Source of the DNA: Chlamydiota bacterium
Lineage (GTDB): Bacteria > Chlamydiota > Chlamydiia > Chlamydiales > SM23-39
Direction: 5' to 3'
Length of the DNA stretch: 33,011 nt
Assembly: GCA_027451825.1 (NCBI GenBank)
Contig: DAIDHZ010000021.1
Coordinates: 1-33,011, forward strand
Numbering within the stretch: position 1 is the first letter of the stretch; each line of letters begins with the position of its first letter. The position numbers and the translations under genes were made by a program. This document shows, piece by piece, positions 8,439 through 16,455 of this stretch. The notes under the pieces are model-generated. The model was not told the origin of the DNA. It saw nothing but the letters and a program-made list of their open reading frames with translations, and ran no database searches.

Positions 8439-8881
8439 TGGCGAGTGAAAATTTCATTTGGTTGGAAGAAGAATGCGATTTCTTCTTTTGCTGTTTTCGC
8501 ACTGTCGGATCCGTGAATGGCATTGCGATCGATGCTTGTTGCGAAGTCGCCTCTGATGGTGCCTGCATCTGCTTTGGATGGGTCTGTGGCTCCCATGATT
8601 TGTCGGTTGCGAGCGATTGCATCTTCACCCTCAAGAACCATCACTAAAACAGGTCCTGACATCATGAATTCAACAAGTTCTTTATAGAAAGGACGGTCTT
8701 TGTGGACGGCATAAAATGCTTTCGCTTGAGTCTCGGATAGATGGAGCATTTTAGCTGCAGCAATACACAGGCCTTCTCTTTCAAAATATTCAATGATATT
8801 CCCAATTTGATTTTGACCGACTGCATCCGGTTTGATAATGGACAGGGTTTGTTCAACGGTGTGAGTTGCTGTGTTTGCCAT
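8435..8881 (-). CDS. ndk: Nucleoside diphosphate kinase
   Basis: Ndk transfers the gamma phosphate from ATP to nucleoside diphosphates. The protein is 148 residues, normal for the family. Conserved parts are [44 protein letters not shown], and the active-site block NAIHGSDS with phospho-accepting His123. A strong ribosome-binding site (TAGGAGA) precedes the ATG. The 94-base gap to the divergent glycosyltransferase gene must hold both promoters, but I see no convincing -35/-10 pair. Confidence 0.96.
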   Translation of the reverse strand: MANTATHTVEQTLSIIKPDAVGQNQIGNIIEYFEREGLCIAAAKMLHLSETQAKAFYAVHKDRPFYKELVEFMMSGPVLVMVLEGEDAIARNRQIMGATDPSKADAGTIRGDFATSIDRNAIHGSDSAKTAKEEIAFFFQPNEIFTRQ

Positions 8882-8975
8882 GAAAAATAGTCTCCTAAAT
8901 TAAAAGTGGTCTACATTTTAAAGCAGATCGCAATTAAATCTCACGAAATTCTTTGAGAAATGGTATCTTATTTTT

Positions 8976-10004
8976 ATGACTTATGGGAATTATCCGGATC
9001 TATCAAGTGTGAAGAGAGTTTTGGTGGTGAAGCTGCGTCATTTAGGGGATGTTTTGCTGACAACTCCGGTATTTGATGCTTTAAAACGTGCGATGCCCGA
9101 TGCCAAGATCGATGCTTATGTCTATGAGGATGCGAAACCGATGTTGGAAGGCCATCCTGCGATTTCTTCTTTAATAGGATATGATCGATTGATTAAAAAA
9201 TCTTCTTTAAGAAAACGCATTTTGTATGAAATTTCTCTTTTAAGAAGGTTTCGAAAAGAAAAATATGATCTTGTGATCAATCTGACGGAAGGGGATCGAG
9301 GCGCATTGATTGCTTTCGTGTCGAATGCAAAAATCAAGGTTGGGTTTGATCCAAAGGGTTTTTGGCAAAAAAAGGTGTTTACGCATCGAGTGAAGCATTG
9401 TCCTGGATTGCGTCACACAGTCGAGAGAAATTTGGATGCGATTCGAAGGATTGGGATTTTTCCAAAATTAGAAGATCGAGAGTTGTTTTTTCATGTGGAT
9501 GAAATAGTTCAAAATAAAATACGATCCCGCTATCCGGATCCTTTCATTCTCATTCATCCAACATCGCGCTGGAAGTTTAAATGTTTGCCGATTGCGAAAA
9601 TGAGACAGCTTGTAGAGCTTTGTTTACAAAAGAAAAAGAAAGTGGTGATCATTTCAGGTCCTGGATTGGATGAGAAAGAAATGGTTTTAGAAATTGCCAA
9701 AGGATTTGATGTAGAGACTATTTTGGGAGAATTTTCTTTAAAAGAGCTCGGAGCTTTGATTGCGATTTGCGAGAAGCTCATTTGTGTAGATTCCATGTCT
9801 TTTCATTTAGCCTCTGCCTTAAAAAAGAAGGTGACTGCATTTTTTGGTCCAACATCCGATGTGACTTGGGGTCCTTGGCGAAACCCTCATGCTCGAGTGA
9901 TTGCACAATCAATGTCTTGCAGGCCGTGTTATCAAGATGGATGCGGTGGAAGTAAATATAGCGATTGCTTAGCGTCACTCGTAATGGATCGCGATGTGCT
10001 TTGA
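8976..10004 (+). CDS. Heptosyltransferase-type glycosyltransferase (GT9, WaaQ-like)
   Basis: The protein is 342 residues of family GT9 with the two-Rossmann GT-B fold. The N-terminal VKLRHLGDVLLTTPVFDAL is the acceptor-side motif. The C-terminal half has HPTSRWKFKCLP, CVDSMSFHLASAL (the nucleotide-sugar binding region) and FGPTSDVTWGPWRNPHA. A Cys-rich end (SCRPCYQDGCGG) is typical of the WaaQ/heptosyltransferase III subgroup. It probably adds a heptose or related sugar to the LPS core at the inner face of the membrane. Chlamydiaceae LPS is heptose-free, so this points to a longer core in the source organism. The 3' end overlaps the convergent ATP-grasp gene by 30 bases. Confidence 0.9.
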   Translation: MTYGNYPDLSSVKRVLVVKLRHLGDVLLTTPVFDALKRAMPDAKIDAYVYEDAKPMLEGHPAISSLIGYDRLIKKSSLRKRILYEISLLRRFRKEKYDLVINLTEGDRGALIAFVSNAKIKVGFDPKGFWQKKVFTHRVKHCPGLRHTVERNLDAIRRIGIFPKLEDRELFFHVDEIVQNKIRSRYPDPFILIHPTSRWKFKCLPIAKMRQLVELCLQKKKKVVIISGPGLDEKEMVLEIAKGFDVETILGEFSLKELGALIAICEKLICVDSMSFHLASALKKKVTAFFGPTSDVTWGPWRNPHARVIAQSMSCRPCYQDGCGGSKYSDCLASLVMDRDVL

Positions 10005-11201
10005 ACAAATTGCAAAATCTCTTTCTAAAGCTTTGGCATCGTGATTTTTTACAAAAAGAATCGCTCCAAAATCGGCATTTGATTGAGAAGCTTTTGTTTC
10101 ATCGTTGGGTTTCACAAACCAAGTCATTTCGGCTTGGCTTTCTAGTTTGGGTTCGATGAGTTTTTTGACAATCCCCTTTTGAATGGGGAATTTGAAATAA
10201 AAACAATGGATCGCAGCAGGAGGGGCTTGAGTCCATTCAATGCCTGATTGTGCCTGAAGATCGATATCTAAGATGTTTTTCCCTGTTGCGATTTGGTACA
10301 TTTTGGGGAGAAAAGATCCCGGAGCTCTCGCACCGACTTCGAGAAAAACAATTTCATTTTTCGTATTGATAAAGAGTTCCATATGAGAGCATCCATCCGG
10401 CATTCCGAGCGCTTTTAAAGCTTCTGTAGCGAACGAGGATAAGCGGATGAAGCGCGGATCATCATGAAGAAGAGGGATGGATCCTAAGGGGAGTCCTTTT
10501 TGAAAATCGAGATTGGGACAAGAATATAAAGAACATTCTCTGAAAAGAATGGTTTTGTTTTTTACGCAAGTATCACAATGGTAAAGATTCCCATCGATGA
10601 ATTCTTCAGCTTCATAGAGATTTTTCGTGGATTTTTGTTCTTTTTTGAAATTTTCATAGTCAGAGAGTGAGCTTATTTTATAAGTTCCGATGCTTGCTGC
10701 TAAAGAGGTGGGCTTTAAGATAAAAGGGGTTCCGAAAAAGTGAAAAAGATCTTCGTAAGAATAGGAATGATCGTAAAGCATAAAGCGAGGCGTTCTTAGA
10801 TTGTTTTTTTGAAGATATTGTTTCATGAGCATTTTATCTTTAAAAGGCTCAAGTTCGGTGAAGGTTGCTCCATTTTTAAGATGAAAGTGTGCTCTTGCAG
10901 CTGCTGCAATAAGGACGTTTGCTTCATCTTGACATAAGATGCAAATTTGATTGGGATGGATTCGTTGGATGTAGTTTTGAATTTGCCCAATGACTTCTTG
11001 AAGATCGAATTCAGCCAAAAGGTCTTCTGTGATCGAAGAAAGTTCATGAACTGCATCAAATTGAGAGAGAAATTTTTGAGAAAGGGAAGCAATGTCTTTT
11101 TGAAAAAGAAGAGCGACAAGTAGATACTTTTCTCGGGTTTTGATGTGCGCAAGCGTGTAGTATTCTAGTTGCCTTTTGCCGAGAAAAAAAATGATGTTCA
11201 T
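9975..11201 (-). CDS. ATP-grasp domain protein, probable carboxylate-amine ligase
   Basis: The protein is 408 residues. Residues about 115-310 form an ATP-grasp fold: DKMLMKQYLQKNNLRTPRF, then the lysine strand TPFILKPTSLAASIGTYKI, the YEAEEFIDGNLYHCDTCV linker strand, and the metal-binding NEIVFLEVGARAPGS. It resembles PurK/BioC-type and L-amino-acid ligases that form an acyl phosphate and then an amide bond. The substrate is unknown. It lies between the LPS-related genes: convergent with the WaaQ-like gene (30 bp overlap) and 43 bases downstream of lptB on the same strand, so it could belong to the kdsA-lptC-lptB transcript. Confidence 0.82.
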   Translation of the reverse strand: MNIIFFLGKRQLEYYTLAHIKTREKYLLVALLFQKDIASLSQKFLSQFDAVHELSSITEDLLAEFDLQEVIGQIQNYIQRIHPNQICILCQDEANVLIAAAARAHFHLKNGATFTELEPFKDKMLMKQYLQKNNLRTPRFMLYDHSYSYEDLFHFFGTPFILKPTSLAASIGTYKISSLSDYENFKKEQKSTKNLYEAEEFIDGNLYHCDTCVKNKTILFRECSLYSCPNLDFQKGLPLGSIPLLHDDPRFIRLSSFATEALKALGMPDGCSHMELFINTKNEIVFLEVGARAPGSFLPKMYQIATGKNILDIDLQAQSGIEWTQAPPAAIHCFYFKFPIQKGIVKKLIEPKLESQAEMTWFVKPNDETKASQSNADFGAILFVKNHDAKALERDFAICSKHIAIHYE

Positions 11202-11244
11202 GGACTTCCCTTTTTTTCTCGGTATAGCGAGAATGACTTTTGTT

Positions 11245-11967
11245 TTAAAGACGAAAATCTTCGCCGAGGTAGCTTCGTCTCGCTTCCGGATGAGTCAGGA
11301 GGGTTTCTACTGTTCCGCTTAAAAAGACTTTTCCTTCTTGCATGAGATATCCGCGATCGATAATGGAAAAGATTTCTCTTGCATTATGATCGGTAATAAG
11401 AACGCTGATTCCTTTTTGTTTTAAAACGGAAATAAGGTGTTTCACATCGGCGATTGCCAGGGGATCGATGTTGGCAAAAGGCTCATCGAGAAGAAGAAGC
11501 GAGGGTTCTCTGACTAAAGATCTTGTGATTTCAAGACGCCTTCTTTCTCCTCCCGAGAGTGTAGATGCTTTCTTTTTGCGAATATGTTCTAAGTGAAGTT
11601 CTTGTAAAAGTTGATTCAGTCTTACGGTAAGCTCTTTTTTTGAGAGGGGAAGAAGCTCCAAGATGCATAAGATATTTTCTTCGACAGTTAATTCTCGAAA
11701 TACGGACGGCTCTTGCGTGAGATAGCCAAGACCCATTTGCGCTCGTTTATGCATGGGAAGATGGGTGACTTCTGTGTCTTTTAAAAAGACGCTGCCTTGA
11801 TCTGGACTGATGAGGCCTACGATCATATAGAAAGCGGTTGTTTTACCTGCGCCATTGGGGCCAAAAAGACCTACAATTTCTCCGGGATTTATGGTGAAAG
11901 AAAGTCCATTGACAATGGGTTTTCCTCCAAGCTGTTTGATGAGATTTTTAACTTTTAAAAGGGTCAT
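11245..11967 (-). CDS. lptB: LPS export ABC transporter ATPase LptB
   Basis: LptB powers lipopolysaccharide transport from the inner membrane. The protein is 240 residues. Walker A is GPNGAGKTT (36-44), the Q-loop lies around YLTQEPSVF (82-90), the signature is LSGGERRR (137-144), Walker B is LLLLDEP (157-163), and the switch His is His194 in ITDHNARE. The ITDHNARE and FANIDPLA segments are characteristic of the LptB subfamily. It sits 15 bases after the lptC-like gene, the conserved chlamydial arrangement with kdsA. Confidence 0.94.
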   Translation of the reverse strand: MTLLKVKNLIKQLGGKPIVNGLSFTINPGEIVGLFGPNGAGKTTAFYMIVGLISPDQGSVFLKDTEVTHLPMHKRAQMGLGYLTQEPSVFRELTVEENILCILELLPLSKKELTVRLNQLLQELHLEHIRKKKASTLSGGERRRLEITRSLVREPSLLLLDEPFANIDPLAIADVKHLISVLKQKGISVLITDHNAREIFSIIDRGYLMQEGKVFLSGTVETLLTHPEARRSYLGEDFRL

Positions 11968-11982
11968 AACTGTTTTAGGTTT

Positions 11983-13335
11983 TTATAAATATTTCGAAAT
12001 AATCGAGTTGATGATCGTTGTTTCTTCCCGAGTCAATTGAAAACGGGTATCTCCGATGCCTTGGATGGTCTCTTTTTTGGTGATCGGGTTTTTTTCAATT
12101 TGAATTTCATGGGCGCTTAAAGAAAACCCATCTTGCCAAAAGAGTACTTTTTGAGAAGATGTCGAAGAGAAGATCAAAGATTGGTTTTCAGTATTGAAAT
12201 GCATTTCATCTGCAACGAGAAATCCAGGCTTGTCGTTGATTGTAACAAAGCCTCTGGGTTGAAGACAAATCAGCTCTTTTTGGATGAATCGAAATTGGAT
12301 TTTCTGAGTTTCTAAATGGATGGGGGATTTTGCTTGTAAATAGAGATGACAATGGATTTTAGGAAATTCGGGGTACAGTGTGAAGGAGTTTGCTTTATAA
12401 ATGGCAATGTCCCCGGTTGCAGTGATGGGAAATTCTTCTTTTGAGTCAATTTGGATGTTTACATTTTTTGAAAATTGAATTTCTTCAGAAGGAAGTAAGG
12501 AAAAAGTAGGGGATACAATGCATTTGGCATTCTCCGATGCAATTGAGATGTTCTCATTTATACCGAAACAACTTGAAGAATCGGTTTTCGGCGGCGTCGG
12601 CTTTACCTCAAAATTCGAATTCTCACTCATGCCTTGCCCTAGGGCAATGGTCATTCGCTCCGAATGCGAATTTTGAGGAGCCTTCTTGCCGAAATCCCGA
12701 TTCTTCAAGTTGTTTCGGTATAGACGTTCAATGCTTGCATGTACTTTATTTTCTAAAATGATTTCATGCGACTTGTGCTTATTGGAAATATCATAGATGG
12801 TTGCTTTTTCTGTGTTTAACTGTCCTAGAGGATGAGAGATATGTACATGGTCTGAAAAGGTGATTTGATCTTGCGTTTTCGTTGCATGATCTGCTTTTAA
12901 ATAGTAAGAAGAAGAGATGCATTCGACTTGATGCAGGATCAGTTGATGGCTTGGATAATAGTAATTGCCTGAAATTGCAAAGCATTGGATGGGAGTTTCT
13001 TGTGTTTGAAGAAAGCAAGAGATGTCGCTCAATTCTTCAATAATATCGAGTTGATTTTTTTTTTGTTTTAAGGTGAGTTTGGACGAGGCGCTTTTTAGTT
13101 GCATCCAAGGGGTTTTAGATCGATTCGTTTTCCAAATTTCTTTTTGAGTGTGTTTGCGGATTTGATAGGTAGGATATCTTTCTAGGGTTCGTAAGGAGAG
13201 AGTTTCTTTATTTTGCTGCATCATTTCTTTATATGCGGTGATGTTCGAGGGACGAAGCGAGCAAAGAAAGAGACATAAGGCAATGGCGCCTACGACAAAG
13301 CTTCCAATACCTAAGATGTAGCGCTCGGACAGCAT
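11983..13335 (-). CDS. LptC/OstA-like LPS transport protein with in-frame palindromic insertion
   Basis: The protein is 450 residues. An N-terminal membrane anchor (about 7-27) is followed by an extended beta-rich region typical of LptC and the OstA/LptA domain, with strands such as QLDIIEELSD, SYYLKADHATK and FLVADEMHFNTENQSL. It is identified mainly by position between kdsA and lptB, matching chlamydial CT654, and by this architecture. Residues 205-259 (LYRNNLKNR to SSSCFGI) are encoded by a palindromic element A copy at 12559-12722. Subtracting a duplicated TA, the insertion is 162 bp, exactly 54 codons, and has no stop. The start overlaps the end of kdsA by 25 bases. The inserted loop is presumably tolerated between strands. 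Confidence 0.85.
   Translation of the reverse strand: MLSERYILGIGSFVVGAIALCLFLCSLRPSNITAYKEMMQQNKETLSLRTLERYPTYQIRKHTQKEIWKTNRSKTPWMQLKSASSKLTLKQKKNQLDIIEELSDISCFLQTQETPIQCFAISGNYYYPSHQLILHQVECISSSYYLKADHATKTQDQITFSDHVHISHPLGQLNTEKATIYDISNKHKSHEIILENKVHASIERLYRNNLKNRDFGKKAPQNSHSERMTIALGQGMSENSNFEVKPTPPKTDSSSCFGINENISIASENAKCIVSPTFSLLPSEEIQFSKNVNIQIDSKEEFPITATGDIAIYKANSFTLYPEFPKIHCHLYLQAKSPIHLETQKIQFRFIQKELICLQPRGFVTINDKPGFLVADEMHFNTENQSLIFSSTSSQKVLFWQDGFSLSAHEIQIEKNPITKKETIQGIGDTRFQLTREETTIINSIISKYL
12559..12722. mobile_element. Palindromic element A, copy 4, inside the lptC-like gene
   Basis: The element is 164 bp with 26-base perfect terminal inverted repeats beginning TATACCGAAACAACTTGAAG. 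The inner core matches the other A copies: CTCAAAATTCGAATTCTCAC at one side, complementary CGAATGCGAATTTTGAG at the other, around TTGCCCTAGGGCAA. It lacks the 46-base inner segment of the long copies. It is open in the lptC frame and also open in a plus-strand frame. Confidence 0.9.
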
Positions 13336-14147
13336 AGAATTGCCTCGTAGAGCTTTTCGATCTGATCTAATAAGATTTCAAGCTCTTCAAAAGGAAAGAC
13401 GGTCGATGCATCGCTTTTTGCATTGGCAGGATTCGGATGGGATTCGATGAAAAGAGCATTGCATCCTGCGGCAACTGCGGATTTGGCAAGTGTCGGGATG
13501 AATTTGCGATCGCCTCCGCTGGAAGAGCCAAGCCCTCCTGGCATCTGTGTTGAATGGGATGCATCAAAGCACACGGGATAACCCAATTCTTGCATGATGG
13601 GAATCGATCTCATGTCGCTGACTAAGTTGTTGTAGCCAAAGCTGACCCCTCTTTCAGTAAGGAGGATGTTTTCGCAGCCCACAGATTCGAGTTTTGTGAC
13701 CACATTTTTCATGTCCCAAGGGGCCAAAAACTGCCCTTTTTTCACATTCACAGGTTTTTTTGTTTGCCCTGCAGCAATAATGAGATCTGTTTGTCTGCAT
13801 AGAAACGCCGGGATTTGGATGAGATCGCAAACGTCTGCTGCCACTTTCGCTTCCTCGGGAGAATGAATATCGGTTGTTACAGGAAGATCAAATTCTTTTT
13901 GTACTTTTTCTAAAATTTTAAGTCCCTTGTCAATGCCGAGACCTCGGAAAGAATGAATGGAAGATCGGTTTGCTTTGTCGTAGCTTGCTTTGAAAATGAA
14001 AGAGAATCGGTGGTGGGAGAACATTTTTTTGAGTTTTTCAGCGCAAAAAAGAGTGTGATCTTCGCTTTCAATGACGCAAGGTCCTGAGATAAATGTAAGA
14101 GGCTCTTGATTGCCAATGGTGAAATTTTTGATTTTGATCTTCTTCAT
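13311..14147 (-). CDS. kdsA: 3-deoxy-8-phosphooctulonate synthase (KDO-8-P synthase)
   Basis: KdsA condenses phosphoenolpyruvate with arabinose 5-phosphate to give KDO-8-phosphate, the first committed step to KDO of LPS. The start chosen is the ATG at 14145-14147 with an AAGAAG ribosome-binding site, giving 278 residues, the normal size; a longer frame would run into the repeat upstream. Motifs include SGPCVIES (21-28), KASYDKANRSS (53-63), TDIHSPEEA, and QIPAFLCRQTDLI. Further on are KKGQFLAPWDM, CFDASHSTQMPG and ESHPNPANAKSD. It heads the operon kdsA-lptC-lptB. Confidence 0.96.
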   Translation of the reverse strand: MKKIKIKNFTIGNQEPLTFISGPCVIESEDHTLFCAEKLKKMFSHHRFSFIFKASYDKANRSSIHSFRGLGIDKGLKILEKVQKEFDLPVTTDIHSPEEAKVAADVCDLIQIPAFLCRQTDLIIAAGQTKKPVNVKKGQFLAPWDMKNVVTKLESVGCENILLTERGVSFGYNNLVSDMRSIPIMQELGYPVCFDASHSTQMPGGLGSSSGGDRKFIPTLAKSAVAAGCNALFIESHPNPANAKSDASTVFPFEELEILLDQIEKLYEAILCCPSATS

Positions 14148-14182
14148 GCTTCTTAAGGATAGTGAGATCGTGCTATTTTGTA

Positions 14183-14393
14183 TATACCGAAAAAAATTCA
14201 AGAATCGGTTTTGGGCGGTGTCGGCTTTATCTCAAAATTTGGATTCTCACTCGTGCCTTGCCCATTGGGCAATGGTCACTCGCTCCGAATGCAAATTTTG
14301 AGAAGCCTCCTTGCCCAATGGCGAGAAACTCGCATTACGGGCGAAGCAATGCTTCGTCCTCCATTTCCCGATTCTTGAATCATTTCCGGTATA
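14183..14393. mobile_element. Palindromic element A, copy 1 (long form)
   Basis: The element is 211 bp and bounded by TATACCG and CGGTATA. The arms are AAATTCAAGAATCGG and CCGATTCTTGAATC. An inner hairpin surrounds TTGCCCATTGGGCAA. It carries the additional 46-base segment (ATGGCGAGAAACTCG onward). It occupies most of the 310-base gap between divergent kdsA and the propeller operon, so it sits between or within their promoters; I see no gene there. Confidence 0.9.
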
Positions 14394-14457
14394 GAAGAAA
14401 AAGCTTTACAAAGATTTGTTCGTTTCGCAAAATTTCCCCCTTAATTTTTCAAGAAGA

Positions 14458-16455
14458 ATGAACCGATCTTTCAGCCTTTTTACATTTTTTCTACTTTCTC
14501 TTTTTGCAAGCGATGTGAAGATTTGCCTTTTTGTAACTGTAGAAGAGAATGATATGAATCTTTTGCGATGTCTGGAGAGTGTGCAAGAGATTGCGGATGC
14601 GATTTGCGTCTATGATTTTTTTTTGAAAGAATCGAATCAGATTCAAGTAGAGAAGTTTTTGCAAAAAACAAAAATCCCGGGCGTAATTGTAGATGAAAAG
14701 CCATGGGAATCCATTGATCAATTGGTGAAAAGTCAACATTTTGATCGTGAGAAAACGTATGTCTTGTCTCTTTCTTCCAATATGGTTCTTCGAATCGATT
14801 CTTCTTTTTCGAAAGAAACTTTGTTTCAAGATGCATATCTTCTTTTAGAGAAAAATGGATGTTTTTCTTCGTATTCTTCGTGTCTTTCTAAATTAAAGTC
14901 TCCCATTTGTCCTTCGAGGACGGTGAAAATAAAATCGATCTCGATTGATGTCGATGAGAATTTCCTTGAAAAGGTAAAAATACATGAAAAGGCATTGCTT
15001 TCCGATCCTCATAATAGAGATCATCTTTTTTTACTGGCTCAAAGCAAGCAGGCTCTTGAAGAGTATGAGGAAGCGATTCGGTTTTATCGAAAACGTATAG
15101 AACTGCAAGGGGATTCGGAACAATGTTGGTTTTCTCATTTGATGATTGCTGATTGTTATGGTGCTTTGAATCAGTGGAGCGAGGCTCTTTGTTGGTATTT
15201 AGAAACGTTTCATTTGAATCCAAATCGATCCGAACCTCTAAAGCGTTTAGCATCTCATTATCGATTCTGCAATGCAAATGATATTGCCTACTTATTTGCC
15301 AAATTTGGTTCTCTTTTGCCTTGGCTGGAAGATCAAAGGTATTATGATAAAAGTCCGCTTCAGAATTATGGTTTTGAAGAAGAGCTTTCGATTGTTTCTT
15401 ATTATACAAAATTTAAAGATGATGGTTATGCTGCGTGCAGCCATCTTGTTGTGAAAAAAGATGTGTCATTCCAACTTAGATTTCAGACCTATCGGAATCT
15501 TTTATTTTATGTAAAACCGTTGCCTCATGCGGAATTTTTCCCGATTGAAATGGATTTGCCTTTTCTTGGAGAAGATCGTGTTTGGCGCCCAATGAATCCG
15601 TCGATCATCACGGCCTCGAATGGTTATCGGGTGATTTGTCGTCTTGTCAATTATGTTCAAAAGGGGGCTAGAGATTTTCACACGTACGATTCAGATGGTA
15701 TTTTTCGAACGAGAAATTTTTTTCTTGAATACTCGAAAGATTTTCAGCTCCTTTCCCAAAAAGAAATTTTAGAAAATCCGCCTCACCTAAAAAGATGCGC
15801 ATCTTTCGTTGATGGCTTGGAAGATTGTCGTCTCTTTAAATGGCATCATGACTTTTGTTTTACTTGTACGACAACGGATACGAATCCAATGGGATCTCCT
15901 CAAATTTCTTTTTGTTCTTTAGAGCCAATCCCAAGAAATGGATCTTTTTATGTGGAGAGATTTTTGCCTTTACAGGGACCGGATCCTCGTCGATGTGAAA
16001 AAAATTGGCTGCCTTTTGTGCATCACGATCAGCTTTTTATGATCTATTCTTATGAGCCTTTGACAATTTATATGCCCCTTTTAAATACGGGAAGTTGTGA
16101 ACGTGTTCATCAGTCATCGATTCCTGGGTATGATTTTTCTTCATTTCGAGGGTCTGCCGGTCCTGTTGTTTTTGAAGACGGATTTTTGGTTCTTGTGCAC
16201 GAAGTTGTTTTTCTTGATGGATTTGAAAGGGTTTATTTGCATCGTTTTGTATGGTTGGATCAAGAGTGGAATATTACAGAAATTTCAAGGCCGTTTGTTT
16301 TTAAACATCAAGGTGTTGAGCTTTGCATCGGGATGTGTTTAGACCATGATCAAACACATCTGATTTTGACTTTGGGAATCGAAGATCATGATGCTTATTT
16401 TTGCAGGATCAGTTTACAAAACGCGCTGCGTCTTTTAACGAAAATAGAGAGATGA
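14458..16455 (+). CDS. Exported GT2-like / TPR / GH130-like propeller protein 1
   Basis: The protein is 665 residues from the ATG at 14458 (AAGAAG upstream); an upstream TTG in frame is less likely. Residues 1-18 form a signal-peptide-like segment (MNRSFSLFTFFLLSLFAS). Residues about 20-150 look like a GT2-type nucleotide-sugar fold (KICLFVTVEENDMNLLRCLESV), but the usual D-x-D region is missing (YVLSLSSNM). About 175-270 are TPR-like repeats (YEEAIRFYRKRIEL, WSEALCWYLETFHLNPN). The C-terminal half resembles a GH130-type five-bladed propeller, with GLEDCRLF (453-460), EKNWLPF (514-520), FRGSAGP (563-569) and HQGVELCIGM. The EDxR motif corresponds to the GH130 catalytic region. It is a paralogue of the third gene and overlaps the second by four bases. 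The function is unknown. Confidence 0.75.
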   Translation: MNRSFSLFTFFLLSLFASDVKICLFVTVEENDMNLLRCLESVQEIADAICVYDFFLKESNQIQVEKFLQKTKIPGVIVDEKPWESIDQLVKSQHFDREKTYVLSLSSNMVLRIDSSFSKETLFQDAYLLLEKNGCFSSYSSCLSKLKSPICPSRTVKIKSISIDVDENFLEKVKIHEKALLSDPHNRDHLFLLAQSKQALEEYEEAIRFYRKRIELQGDSEQCWFSHLMIADCYGALNQWSEALCWYLETFHLNPNRSEPLKRLASHYRFCNANDIAYLFAKFGSLLPWLEDQRYYDKSPLQNYGFEEELSIVSYYTKFKDDGYAACSHLVVKKDVSFQLRFQTYRNLLFYVKPLPHAEFFPIEMDLPFLGEDRVWRPMNPSIITASNGYRVICRLVNYVQKGARDFHTYDSDGIFRTRNFFLEYSKDFQLLSQKEILENPPHLKRCASFVDGLEDCRLFKWHHDFCFTCTTTDTNPMGSPQISFCSLEPIPRNGSFYVERFLPLQGPDPRRCEKNWLPFVHHDQLFMIYSYEPLTIYMPLLNTGSCERVHQSSIPGYDFSSFRGSAGPVVFEDGFLVLVHEVVFLDGFERVYLHRFVWLDQEWNITEISRPFVFKHQGVELCIGMCLDHDQTHLILTLGIEDHDAYFCRISLQNALRLLTKIER

